Below are positions 11,078 through 20,834 of a DNA stretch of 64,000 bases, one piece after another (the stretch's first letter is position 1; each line of letters starts with the position of its first letter). The translations under genes and the position numbers were made by a program. Source of the DNA: JAEUQQ01 sp963697285 (GTDB lineage: Bacteria; Acidobacteriota; Vicinamibacteria; Vicinamibacterales; JAFNAJ01); the NCBI GenBank assembly GCA_963697285.1, contig CAVONI010000011.1, forward strand, positions 868,001-932,000, written 5' to 3'. The notes under the pieces were generated by a model. The model ran no database searches. It saw only the letters and a list, made by a program, of their open reading frames with translations, and was not told the origin of the DNA.

Positions 11078-11617
11078 TCACGCGAGCACGTGGCGTGTGA
11101 GCCGGCCGGTGAGCGTGTCGGTTCCGATCGACAGGTACAGCTCGCGGTCGGTCACCGACACGCTGAACGACATCCGCCGCGCCAGGCGACCCACCAGCGT
11201 CGCAAGGAACGCGCGATCGATGCTCCAGATCTCGATCGCGTCTGCGCGATGGATGCGCGCACCGTCGAGGCGTGCGAGCCACTGCCCCACGTCCTTGTGG
11301 GAGTAGACGACCACGCGGGGTGCAGCCTTGGCCGCCTTGTGGAGCCGTGCGGCATCTGGCGATCCGATCTCGACCCAGACGCGCAGCGCACCGGTGAGAT
11401 CGCGCGCTGCAATGGTGGGCTCGTCGGGATCGGACAGCCCACGCGAGAACTCGAGCCCGTCGGTGTACTCGAGCAGGTACGCGAGCACGCGCATCATGAG
11501 GTAGTCGTCGGCCTCCGACGGATGGCAGGCGATGCGCAGGGCGAGCGACTCGTACACGCCGCGATCGGCATCCGCGAGATCGATGTCCATGTTGTAGATG
11601 GTTGCCGTCAGGGCCAC
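11078..11617 (-). CDS. yaeQ: YaeQ family protein
   Basis: A 179-residue protein matching the YaeQ family (PD-(D/E)XK nuclease-like fold; biological role poorly defined). Recognisable features are the N-terminal MALTATIYNMDIDLADADRG, ALRIACHPSEADDYLMMRVLAY and the C-terminal LYLSIGTDTLTG. The start is GTG 11617, immediately after the stop of the YciH gene 11 bp upstream, and GAAGGGATAG spans the junction, so the pair is probably translated from one mRNA. Full length and undamaged. Confidence 0.88.
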   Translation of the reverse strand: MALTATIYNMDIDLADADRGVYESLALRIACHPSEADDYLMMRVLAYLLEYTDGLEFSRGLSDPDEPTIAARDLTGALRVWVEIGSPDAARLHKAAKAAPRVVVYSHKDVGQWLARLDGARIHRADAIEIWSIDRAFLATLVGRLARRMSFSVSVTDRELYLSIGTDTLTGRLTRHVLA

Positions 11618-11627
11618 CGGTGCGTGC

Positions 11628-11987
11628 CTATCCCTTCACCACGAAGCCCTTCTTCCGGAGGACCTCGCGCAGGCGCTCGCGGTGCTCGCCCTGGATCTCG
11701 ACGGTGTCGTCGCCCGCCGTGCCGCCGGTGCCGCACGCGCGCTTGAGTTCGTGGCTCAGCGCCTTGAGGAACTCGTCGTTCTTCGGCAGGTCGTAGACGA
11801 CGGTCACGGTCTTGCCGCCCCGTCCGGCCTTCTCGACGCGGAGCTTTGCCACCAGCCTGTCGGGCACAGGCTCCACCCCGGCGTTCCGGCTGCTGCACTT
11901 GCAGTCACGCTGCGGCCACCCGCACCCGCCGCACACGCGGCCCGCGTCGGTGGAATAGACGACACGCGTGCTTCGGTCAGTCGGCAT
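11628..11987 (-). CDS. yciH: SUI1/YciH-type translation initiation factor homologue
   Basis: A 119-residue YciH protein with a SUI1 domain at the C-terminus (RVEKAGRGGKTVTVVYDLP, LKRACGTGGT, VEIQGEHRERLREVLRKKGF). The family binds the ribosome near the P site and is linked to start-codon fidelity and stress. The N-terminus carries a cysteine cluster (CGGCGWPQRDCKC) that could hold zinc. ATG 11987 gives the usual length. It lies directly upstream of yaeQ on the same strand; the partnership has no obvious functional explanation. Confidence 0.9.
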   Translation of the reverse strand: MPTDRSTRVVYSTDAGRVCGGCGWPQRDCKCSSRNAGVEPVPDRLVAKLRVEKAGRGGKTVTVVYDLPKNDEFLKALSHELKRACGTGGTAGDDTVEIQGEHRERLREVLRKKGFVVKG

Positions 11988-12116
11988 GGGCAGCCATCAT
12001 CGATGACTCGGAACGGGGACGCAATGCCGAATCGCACCATGCTGGGCCGCACCTGGTGCCGGCGCTCGCCACCCCGTGTGACGGACCAGCACGCCCTCGC
12101 ATCCACCCGTACAGAC

Positions 12117-12145
12117 TTGAATAGCCATTATGAGATGGCTACACT
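12117..12145 (+). promoter_or_regulatory. Promoter with embedded palindromic operator for the toxin-antitoxin pair
   Basis: A -35-like TTGAAT (12117-12122) and a -10-like TACACT (12140-12145) are 17 bp apart. A perfect inverted repeat, TAGCCAT-6 nt-ATGGCTA (12122-12141), fills the spacer, the place an autoregulating Phd-type antitoxin would bind. The expected transcription start falls at or next to the ATG at 12152. Confidence 0.6.
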
Positions 12146-12151
12146 GGACAC

Positions 12152-12451
12152 ATGGCGCGAACGAGCATCACGGACGCCAAGAACGGGCTCAGCGCGCTGA
12201 TCGCGCGGGTCAGCCATGGCGAGTCGATCATCATCGAAGACCGCGGCGTGCCCGTGGCACGCCTGGAATCGGTCGTCACGCCGGGCCGACGTCAGGTCGA
12301 AGGGCGTGCCGCGCGGTTGCAGCGCGCTGGCGTCGTGCGCCCCGCAACTGCCGCGCCGCCCAGGCGCCTCTTGACGACGCCGCCGCCGACGCCGAAGGGC
12401 GCGGCGACGCTGAGCGAAGCGGTCATCGCCGAGCGGCGAGAGGGGCGATGA
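12152..12451 (+). CDS. Phd/YefM-type antitoxin
   Basis: A 99-residue antitoxin that would bind and neutralise the adjoining PIN toxin and repress its own promoter. The N-terminal segment (SITDAKNGLSALIARVSHGESIIIEDRGVPVARL) is the classic Phd/YefM DNA-binding and dimerisation fold; the C-terminal Arg/Pro-rich tail ending SEAVIAERREGR is the likely toxin-neutralising part. Its stop overlaps the toxin start by four bases (ATGA), which couples their translation. ATG 12152 has no Shine-Dalgarno sequence, consistent with a leaderless message. High confidence in the family; cognate pairing is inferred from the overlap. Confidence 0.88.
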   Translation: MARTSITDAKNGLSALIARVSHGESIIIEDRGVPVARLESVVTPGRRQVEGRAARLQRAGVVRPATAAPPRRLLTTPPPTPKGAATLSEAVIAERREGR

Positions 12452-12882
12452 GGTTCTGGGACAGCTCGGCCCTGGTCCCACTGTTCGCTGCCGAGGAACG
12501 CACAGACGCGGTGCTGACCGGCTACGCCCAGGACACGGACGTGGTCGTGTGGTGGGGAACGCCCGTGGAGTGCGCATCGGCCATTGCGAGGCTCGAGCGC
12601 GACGGTGCATTGACCGGGGCCGGTGCGGCGGAGGCTTTTGCCCGGCTCGACGCGTTCACCCCCAGCTGGATACAGGTCGAGCCTTCCGACGAGATCCGCG
12701 AGTCCGCGCGCCGGTTCCTGCGCGTGCACCCCCTTCGGGCCGCCGATGCCCTCCAGCTCGCGGCCGCGTGGCTCGCCGCCGAGCGGCGGCCGTCGACCAT
12801 GGCCTTCGTGACGTTCGATGCCCGGTTGCGCGATGCGGCAGCACGGGAAGGGTTCCTCGTCGAAGACGTGGGTCGCGCCTGA
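12448..12882 (+). CDS. VapC-like PIN-domain toxin
   Basis: A 144-residue PIN-domain ribonuclease toxin. The first acidic active-site residue is in MRFWDSSALVPLF, the middle acidic residue in TPVECASAIARLERDG, and the third site in LRAADALQLAAAW; the C-terminal FVTFDARLRDAAAREGF closes the acidic pocket. PIN toxins cut tRNA or rRNA in an Mg-dependent way; this one's target is unknown. The start overlaps the antitoxin stop (ATGA). The pair sits between yciH and the hydrogenase operon with no other mobile-element signs. Confidence 0.9.
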   Translation: MRFWDSSALVPLFAAEERTDAVLTGYAQDTDVVVWWGTPVECASAIARLERDGALTGAGAAEAFARLDAFTPSWIQVEPSDEIRESARRFLRVHPLRAADALQLAAAWLAAERRPSTMAFVTFDARLRDAAAREGFLVEDVGRA

Positions 12883-12910
12883 CGTCTGGTGCCCGCCGCG
12901 GCAGCCCGTC

Positions 12911-13381
12911 TCACCGAGGTTCGGCCGCCACGCCCTCGAGGAACCCGATCAGGGCCTCGATCGCCTTCTCGAGGTCCTGCTTCGCCTCGAATGAAAGCCG
13001 CTCGACGAAGTCATCGAGGCGATGGGCGCGTATCCCGAGCAGGTACGCGCGGGGCGCCTTGCCGAAGCAGGCCTTCGCGATCGCGAGGACCTGGCCCGGG
13101 CTCACCGAGTGCGACGACCCACCCGTCTCGTTCGTCGCTTCCAGCGCCCTGAAGTAGAACGCGTCGTCCGCGTCGCGCGCGGCATCGACGAAGACGACCA
13201 CGTCGTGCTCGGCCACAAGCGCCGCGTCCTCGATCGTCAGCTGATAGTCGGACTCGGTCGTCACCCCCTCGACCGCCAACGCCTCGAGTCGCTCCACCAG
13301 CGCGGGCCCGAGCCCGTCGTCACCCCGGGCCGGATTCCCGAACCCAATCACGAGTACCCGCCTGCCAACGCACGTGTCCAT
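12911..13381 (-). CDS. hoxW: Hydrogenase maturation endopeptidase HoxW
   Basis: Last gene of the hox operon. The HyaD/HoxW family removes a C-terminal peptide from the [NiFe] large subunit once nickel is in place. The signature VLVIGFGNPARGDDGLGPA near the N-terminus carries the nickel-sensing acidic residue, and VVFVDAARDAD and HSVSPGQVLAIA match the rest of the fold. ATG 13381 is used; an in-frame GTG at 13393 is possible. Its substrate is almost certainly HoxH immediately upstream, whose C-terminus still carries the cleavable extension. Confidence 0.9.
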   Translation of the reverse strand: MDTCVGRRVLVIGFGNPARGDDGLGPALVERLEALAVEGVTTESDYQLTIEDAALVAEHDVVVFVDAARDADDAFYFRALEATNETGGSSHSVSPGQVLAIAKACFGKAPRAYLLGIRAHRLDDFVERLSFEAKQDLEKAIEALIGFLEGVAAEPR

Positions 13382-13416
13382 GGCGGAACCCACCGATGAT
13401 GAAGGTCTGACCGCTG

Positions 13417-14889
13417 CTACGTGCGGCGCGTGGCCACGACCTCGCCGGCCGCGTCAACCAGTTGCACCTCGAGCGCCATCTGCCCCAACGCGTGCGTCGC
13501 GCACGACAGGCACGGGTCGTAGGCGCGCACGGCGACTTCGATGTAGTTCATGAGTCCCTCGGTGATGTCGCGCTTGCCCGCGAAGTGGTCGCGCGCCACC
13601 TTGGTGACCGCCCGGTTCATCGGCTCGTTGTTGTGGGTCGTCGAGACGATCAGGTTGCACATCGTCACGGAGTCGTGTTCGTCGACACGGTAGTGATGGA
13701 TCAGCGTGCCGCGCGGCGCCTCGATCACCCCCACGGCCTCTTCGCGCCGCGGTCCCGAGACGACGAGGTCGTCTCCCTGCAGGTCGGGATCGTGCAGGAG
13801 ATCCCGAATCACCTCGATGGCGTGGAGCAGCTCGATCATGCGCGCCCAGTGGTAGCACAGCGTGATGTTGTTGGGGCGCCCCTTCGTGAGCGACAGGAAG
13901 TCCTTCCGCGCGGCCTCGGCCTCGGGCGTCGGGATGAACGTGCAGGTGTTCAGCCTCGCGAGCGGTCCGACGCGGTACCAGCCGTGCTCGGGCCCGAGCG
14001 CCTTGAGGAACGGGAACTTCATGTACGACCAGGGCTTCACTTCCTCGTTGATCACCTCGAGGTAGCGCTGGTAGTTGATCCCCTCGATGATCCTGCGACC
14101 ATCCTTGTCGATCGCGCGGAGCGCACCGTCGTAGAGGTCCATGGCCCCGTCGTCCTCCCGCACGATCGAGAGGTGATTCGAGTCGAACGATCCGAACGGG
14201 ATCAACTCGACGAGGTGATCCATCGTGAACGCCCGCGCGATGTCGAGCGCCCCCCGGGCCCACACGAGCATCTGGTCGGCCTCGGCGAGCAGCCGGTCGC
14301 GCTCCGCGAGAGACAGGTTCTTGTTCACGCCACCGGGAATGGCGCCCGTGCCATGGATCTTCTTCCCCGCCGTCGCCAGGATGACTTCCTGGCCGAAGCG
14401 CCGCATCATCACGGCCTGCGTCGCGAGCTCGGGGTGCTCGGCGGCGACCGCGAGCACGTTCCGCTTCGCGACTGGCGCCTCGAAGCCACTCGCGGCGGTG
14501 CCGTCGGTGCCGAAGAGCAGGTCGGGACTCGCGAGATGGAAGAAGTGCAGCGCGTGACTCTGGAACATCTGCCCGTGGTGCATCAGGCGGCGCATCTTCT
14601 CGGCGGTCGGCGTCAGCATCTCGCCGCCGACGATGCGGTCCATCGCCTTGGCGGCCGCGAGGTGATGGCTCACGGGGCAGATCCCGCAGAGCCGCTGCAC
14701 GATGACCGGCACCTCCCAGTACGGGCGGCCGACGATGAAGCGCTCGAACCCCCTGAACTCGACGATGTGGAGGCGGGCGTACTCCACGTCATGCTGCTGG
14801 TTCATGTGGATCGAGACCTTGCCGTGGCCTTCGACGCGGGTCAGCGGCTCGATCGTGATTGTCCGAGTCTTGTTCTCACGTGGCTGCAT
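13417..14889 (-). CDS. hoxH: NAD-linked [NiFe] hydrogenase large subunit HoxH
   Basis: Catalytic large subunit of the bidirectional group 3d hydrogenase, which couples H2 oxidation or production to NAD(H) in the cytoplasm. Both pairs of nickel-binding cysteines are visible: RLCGICPVSH near residue 68, and DPCLSCATH near the C-terminus. The last 24 residues, beginning ALGQMALEV, follow the histidine cleavage site and should be removed by HoxW. ATG 14889 has AAGGAG about ten bases upstream; the extra N-terminal residues of the longer frame are Arg-rich and unlikely. Gene order F-U-Y-H-W is that of soluble hydrogenases. The frame is intact. Confidence 0.95.
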   Translation of the reverse strand: MQPRENKTRTITIEPLTRVEGHGKVSIHMNQQHDVEYARLHIVEFRGFERFIVGRPYWEVPVIVQRLCGICPVSHHLAAAKAMDRIVGGEMLTPTAEKMRRLMHHGQMFQSHALHFFHLASPDLLFGTDGTAASGFEAPVAKRNVLAVAAEHPELATQAVMMRRFGQEVILATAGKKIHGTGAIPGGVNKNLSLAERDRLLAEADQMLVWARGALDIARAFTMDHLVELIPFGSFDSNHLSIVREDDGAMDLYDGALRAIDKDGRRIIEGINYQRYLEVINEEVKPWSYMKFPFLKALGPEHGWYRVGPLARLNTCTFIPTPEAEAARKDFLSLTKGRPNNITLCYHWARMIELLHAIEVIRDLLHDPDLQGDDLVVSGPRREEAVGVIEAPRGTLIHHYRVDEHDSVTMCNLIVSTTHNNEPMNRAVTKVARDHFAGKRDITEGLMNYIEVAVRAYDPCLSCATHALGQMALEVQLVDAAGEVVATRRT

Positions 14890-14935
14890 GGCGATCGCGC
14901 TCCTTCGTCCCTGCGCCCGGCGCACGGGCGACGGG

Positions 14936-15484
14936 TCAGTCGTACTTCAGATCGGCGTAGGCCAGCACCAGGGGTTCATGCCGCACCAGCGCCAGGAGCG
15001 CCGTGAAGATGGCGTCGGCCGACGGCGGGCAGCCGGGGATGACGTGGTCGATCTTCACGACCTCGTGGCAGGCGTAGACCCGGTGCAGCAACAGGGGGAT
15101 CTCCGGTGCGTTGGGTATCACGCCGCCGGGGTTGTAGACGCCCGGCGAACGCAGGTACGCCTCTTCGAGGCATTCGCGGAGGGGCACGTGGTTGCGCAGG
15201 GCGGGGATGCCGCCGTTGATGGCGCAGTCGCCCAGCGACACGAGCACCGTGCAGTGCTTCCGGAAGTCCTCGAGGACGTGCACGTTGTCTTCGTTGCAGC
15301 AGCCGCCCTCGATGAGGCCGATGTCGCAGCGACCCTCGAACGCCTTGAGGTCGTTGATGGGCGACCGGTCGAAGTCCACGAGTTCCGCGAGGGCGAGGAT
15401 GCGCTCGTCGATGTCGAGCAGCGACATGTGGCACCCGAAGCAGCCTGCGAGGCTGACGGTTGCGATGCGAGGCTTGGCGCTCAC
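14936..15484 (-). CDS. hoxY: NAD-linked [NiFe] hydrogenase small subunit HoxY
   Basis: Small subunit of the hydrogenase module, carrying a [4Fe-4S] cluster next to the nickel site. Cluster cysteines appear in SLAGCFGCHMSLLDID, IEGGCCNEDN, VSLGDCAINGG and VIPGCPPSADAIF. GTG 15484 overlaps the hoxU stop by four bases (GTGA) and gives 182 residues, near the family length. It is followed 46 bp later by hoxH. The frame is intact. Confidence 0.95.
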   Translation of the reverse strand: MSAKPRIATVSLAGCFGCHMSLLDIDERILALAELVDFDRSPINDLKAFEGRCDIGLIEGGCCNEDNVHVLEDFRKHCTVLVSLGDCAINGGIPALRNHVPLRECLEEAYLRSPGVYNPGGVIPNAPEIPLLLHRVYACHEVVKIDHVIPGCPPSADAIFTALLALVRHEPLVLAYADLKYD

Positions 15485-16192
15485 GCGGCGCCTCCCTTCC
15501 GTGCGTCGACCTCGGCGCCGATGGGCACGGCGTCGTACGCGCGTCGGCCGATCGGCACCGCATAACCCACCCGCTTCGGCATCAGCGCACCCACGGGGCA
15601 GGCCGTGACGGCCTCGTCGGTCACGCTCAGGTCGGTCGCGGCGAGGTTTTCGCCGTTCACCTGCAACCGCTTCAGCGCTCCGCGACCGACGAACTGGAAG
15701 ACCGTCTTGTGATCGACCTCCTGTGACACCCGGACGCAGCGCCCGCACAGGATGCACCGGTTGCGATCGAGGTACACGTCGGGGTGCGACATGTCGATGT
15801 CGCGGTCGGGGTTCAGCAGCGCGTAGCGTGGCGCGCTGATCCCGAACCGGTATGCGAGCGCCTGCAGTTCACAGTTGCCGCTCTTCTCGCAGAACATGCA
15901 GAAGTGGTTGCCCTCGGCAAACAGCATGTCGATGATGTTGCGGCGGAACTCGAGCATCTCGGCCGTCTCGCTTTCGACGACCGCCCCGTTCGCGACAGTC
16001 TGCACGCACGCGGCCTGGATACGTCCGTTCACGCGCACCGAGCAGACGCGGCAGCTGCCGTGGGGGATCGAGATCCTTGAAGGCGCACAGGTGCGGAATG
16101 TAGACGCCCGCCGACTCTGCCGCCTTCAGGATGGTCTGTCCCTCGTGGGCCTCGAGCGTCTGCCCGTCGAGGGTGAACTGCACGGTACTCAT
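15481..16192 (-). CDS. hoxU: Diaphorase small subunit HoxU (one-base frameshift)
   Basis: Electron-transfer subunit of the Hox diaphorase module, homologous to the N-terminal part of complex I NuoG. ATG 16192 follows AGGAG with six-base spacing. The N-terminal ferredoxin-like part (VQFTLDGQTLEAHEGQTIL, AGVYIPHLC) is separated from the rest by a frameshift: a run of five G at 16062-16066 should be four. Removing one restores DPHGSCRVCSVRVNGR and gives 236 residues, matching known HoxU. Later cluster motifs are CMFCEKSGNCELQ, CILCGRCVRVSQEV and ACPVGAL. The homopolymer context points to a sequencing error. Confidence 0.9.
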
Positions 16193-16206
16193 CAGAGGCT
16201 CCTGCG

Positions 16207-18018
<1,812 letters not shown>

Positions 18019-18416
18019 TGACGCCCCCTCGGCGAGAATCCACGCAGGGTGGTGGATGTCGATGGGGCGCAAGGAGTTGCGCGACGCCGAGTCCTGCGTG
18101 GCGGGTGTGAAGGATTCGATCACGCGGGACGCCTCGCCAACGCCCCGATCACTGCGACATCGGAGAATGCAAGTGTCAGTCCGATGTGCACGTGGCCAGA
18201 TAGCGCGGGAAGCCGGCGAGGCGCCCGCGGATTTCCCGGCGCCGACCACGGAAACCGCCGAAAAGCCGACTCCACGGGTCGTCCTTCCGACGCCGCGGTG
18301 TCCCGTTGGAAGCCGATGACACACTCAATCCGCGCCAGGGGCCGCCCAGGCCTGCCCAGCACTTCCTGCTGGCCGCACCGCGGCGAAATGAACTACCGTC
18401 AGGGGCAGGGAGGCGT
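18019..18416. other. 398-bp divergent intergenic region between hoxF and the efflux operon
   Basis: Must hold the promoters of the minus-strand hox operon and the plus-strand efflux operon. Open frames crossing it are extensions of neighbours without protein character. I see no convincing sigma-54, FNR or other named site by eye. GGGAGG at 18408-18413 is the ribosome site of the downstream outer-membrane gene. Confidence 0.5.
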
Positions 18417-19808
18417 ATGCACGTCCCTCGGCTGTCCGTCCCGATCCTTGCCCTCGCGCTGGTTGCCACCACACCCTCCGGTCAGGTATTCGCCCAGGAT
18501 TCCACGCCTCTTGGTTACGCGGAGGCCTTGACGGCGCTGCGCCTGCAGCATGAGTCGCTGCGCGCGGCCGACCTGCTGGTGCAGCAGCGCCAGGCCGAGC
18601 GCGACGCCGCACACGACCTCTCGTGGCCAACGGTCACGTTCGGGGCGACGGCCGTCCAGATGAGCACGTCGATCGTGCAGTCGGTGTCGCTCGAGCCCCT
18701 GGGGGCCATCCTGCCGCTGCCACCCACGGTGCACCTTCCCTCGCTCGACCTCGAGTTGCAGGCGTCGCGTTTTGCCGTCGCCAGTGTCACGGGCCGCTAC
18801 CTGCTCTACACGGGCGGCAAGGTGCGGGCCGCACACAACGCGGCCGAGGCACGCGTCGACGACGCGCAGGCCGCCGCGCAGCGCGAATCGGCGACGGTCG
18901 TCACCGATCTCGCCCGGCGGTACTTCGGCCTGCAGTTGCGGCAGCAGGCACGCGCGGTGCGCGCCGAGGCAGTGACGGTGCTCGATCGCCTGCGCCATGA
19001 TGCCCAACGGCTCGAAGCCGAGGGCCTGATCGCGCACGCAGAACGCCTGAGCGCCGACGTGGCGCACGCCGAGGGAGAGCGTGAGTTGCGCGGCGCCATC
19101 AGCGACGTGGCCCTTGCAGAGGCGGCCCTCGCCAGCCTGCTGTCGCAGGACCACGTGGGTGCCCTGTCGTCGCCGCTCTTCATCGTTCGCGAGCTCGATC
19201 CACTCGCGTCGTTCACCGGCGCCGCACGCGCTGGTCATCCCGCGCTGGCGCAGCTGAAGGCCAACGAGCAGCTGGCGCGTGAGGGCCTTGCCGTCGAGCG
19301 TGCCTCTTACAAGCCCGACGTCTTCATCTTCGCCAACCAGATCATCGGGCAGGTCGACCTCTCGGAACTGGTGCCGCACGGCCAATACGGCATCGGTGCC
19401 GTCTGGAGCGTGTTCGAGGGCCCCTCGCGCAAGCGCAAGGCCGCAGCGGCCGAGTTGCAGGTGGCGCGCGTGCAGGCGCTCGAGGCGCGGGCGGCGCGCG
19501 ATCTCGCCACGCTTGTCGAAGTGAAGTACCGGGAGGTCGAGAAGGCGCGCGATCAGTACGACACGCTCGGCGCGCTCGAATCGCTCGCCGCCGAGCACGT
19601 GCGCGTCCGCATGCTCGCCTTCCGCGAGGGTGTCGGCACGATGCTCGAGGTCGTCAACGCGCAACTGCAGCTGTCAAAGGTCCGCATCGACCGCAGGCAG
19701 GCGGCGTACCAATCGGTGACGGCCCTTGCGGAACTGCTCGAAGCCAGTGGCCAGAGTGACCGGTTCGACGAGTACCGTCGCCGTGGCACGGAGGTAGGTG
19801 ATCCATGA
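18417..19808 (+). CDS. TolC-family outer membrane efflux protein
   Basis: Outer-membrane factor that would form the exit duct of a tripartite exporter. ATG 18417 follows GGGAGG. A signal peptide (PILALALVATTPSGQVFA) precedes long amphipathic, Ala/Glu/Arg-rich helices with the two-fold TolC repeat (ALRLQHESLRAADLLVQQRQAE and later VEVKYREVEKARDQYDTLGALE). 463 residues, normal for the family. Its stop overlaps the start of the HlyD-like gene by four bases, so it leads a four-gene operon with the adaptor and two ABC-2 permeases. The substrate is unknown. Confidence 0.88.
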   Translation: MHVPRLSVPILALALVATTPSGQVFAQDSTPLGYAEALTALRLQHESLRAADLLVQQRQAERDAAHDLSWPTVTFGATAVQMSTSIVQSVSLEPLGAILPLPPTVHLPSLDLELQASRFAVASVTGRYLLYTGGKVRAAHNAAEARVDDAQAAAQRESATVVTDLARRYFGLQLRQQARAVRAEAVTVLDRLRHDAQRLEAEGLIAHAERLSADVAHAEGERELRGAISDVALAEAALASLLSQDHVGALSSPLFIVRELDPLASFTGAARAGHPALAQLKANEQLAREGLAVERASYKPDVFIFANQIIGQVDLSELVPHGQYGIGAVWSVFEGPSRKRKAAAAELQVARVQALEARAARDLATLVEVKYREVEKARDQYDTLGALESLAAEHVRVRMLAFREGVGTMLEVVNAQLQLSKVRIDRRQAAYQSVTALAELLEASGQSDRFDEYRRRGTEVGDP

Positions 19809-20812
19809 AGGCGTTGAAGGTGGCGGGCGCCATCACGCTCGCGCTGGCCGCCGTGGTGGCGCTGGTCGTCGGGGGCAGGTGGTTGCTGACACCGCCGCCC
19901 CCCGTGCCAGAGGTCGTCCAGGGCGAGGTGGACGCCACGCAGGTGGATGTCGCCACCAAGATCGCGGCTCGCGTGGCGACGGTCGACGTGCAACTGGGCC
20001 AGCACGTCGCGCGGGGGACCACGGTATTGACCCTCGACAGCCCCGAGGTCCGGGCCAGGTTGGTGCAGGCCGAGGCCGCCCGCGCCGCGGCACAGTCGGT
20101 CGAGGACAAGTCGCGGCACGGCGCGCGCAGCGAGGAAATCCGGCAGGCCGAGGCGATGTGGCGGCGCGCCGCCGTGGCCGTCGACTTCGCACAGAAGACG
20201 TTCGACCGGCTCGACCGCCTCGAAAAGGAAGGTGTCGTGCCGGCCCAGCGCCGTGACGAAGCCGAGGCAGGCCTCGGGGCGGCACGCGACGCCGCAGACG
20301 CCGCTCGCGCAGCCTACGACATGGCGCTGGCGGGGGCACGCGTCGAAGACACGCGCGGCGCCGCGGCGCAGGTCGCTCGGGCGCGTGGCGCCATTGCCGA
20401 AGTGCAGGCAGCCCTCGACGACACCACACTCGTCGCGCCCATCGATGGCGAGATCGTCGCGCGTCATGTCGAGCCAGGCGAACTCGTCGGCCCGGGCGCG
20501 CCGCTGATCACCATCCTCGACCTGCGAGACCTGTGGGTGGCCTTCCACGTCCGCGAAGACCGGCTGCAGGGGGTCAAGGTCGGTGACACGATCGCGGCGC
20601 GCATTCCGGCACTCGGAGGTCGCGACGTGGCGCTGACGGTCTCGCGTGTGGCGAGCGAGGCCGACTACGCGACCTGGCGGTCGACGAGTGCGCAGGGCGG
20701 TTTCGACCTCAAGACGTTCGAGGTGCGGGCGCGGCCCGCCACGCCAATTGCCGAGTTGCGACCCGGCATGAGCGTGGTCGTCTCTGGCGCGTTCGTGCAG
20801 CACGCCCCGTAG
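19805..20812 (+). CDS. HlyD-family periplasmic adaptor (membrane fusion protein)
   Basis: A 335-residue adaptor with an N-terminal membrane anchor (AGAITLALAAVVALVVGG), lipoyl half-motifs around residues 45-75 (KIAARVATVDVQLGQHVARG) and near 220 (APIDGEIVARHVEPGELVG), a long coiled-coil hairpin between them and a beta-barrel C-terminus. It resembles YbhG/YhiI adaptors that work with ABC-2 type permeases. ATG 19805 overlaps the TolC-family stop. It would bridge the inner-membrane permeases encoded next to the outer-membrane duct. Confidence 0.9.
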   Translation: MKALKVAGAITLALAAVVALVVGGRWLLTPPPPVPEVVQGEVDATQVDVATKIAARVATVDVQLGQHVARGTTVLTLDSPEVRARLVQAEAARAAAQSVEDKSRHGARSEEIRQAEAMWRRAAVAVDFAQKTFDRLDRLEKEGVVPAQRRDEAEAGLGAARDAADAARAAYDMALAGARVEDTRGAAAQVARARGAIAEVQAALDDTTLVAPIDGEIVARHVEPGELVGPGAPLITILDLRDLWVAFHVREDRLQGVKVGDTIAARIPALGGRDVALTVSRVASEADYATWRSTSAQGGFDLKTFEVRARPATPIAELRPGMSVVVSGAFVQHAP

Positions 20813-20834
20813 CGTCGAACGCGCGAGCACCCGG

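Noticed and set aside
13394..13416. GGTCTGACC upstream of hoxW as a regulator site
   Set aside because: It sits in a 23-base gap inside an operon and is only nine bases long; chance is the better explanation.
18019..18324. N-terminal extension of HoxF up to 18324
   Set aside because: HoxF from ATG 18018 already has the family length of about 600 residues; the extension has no homology-like character.
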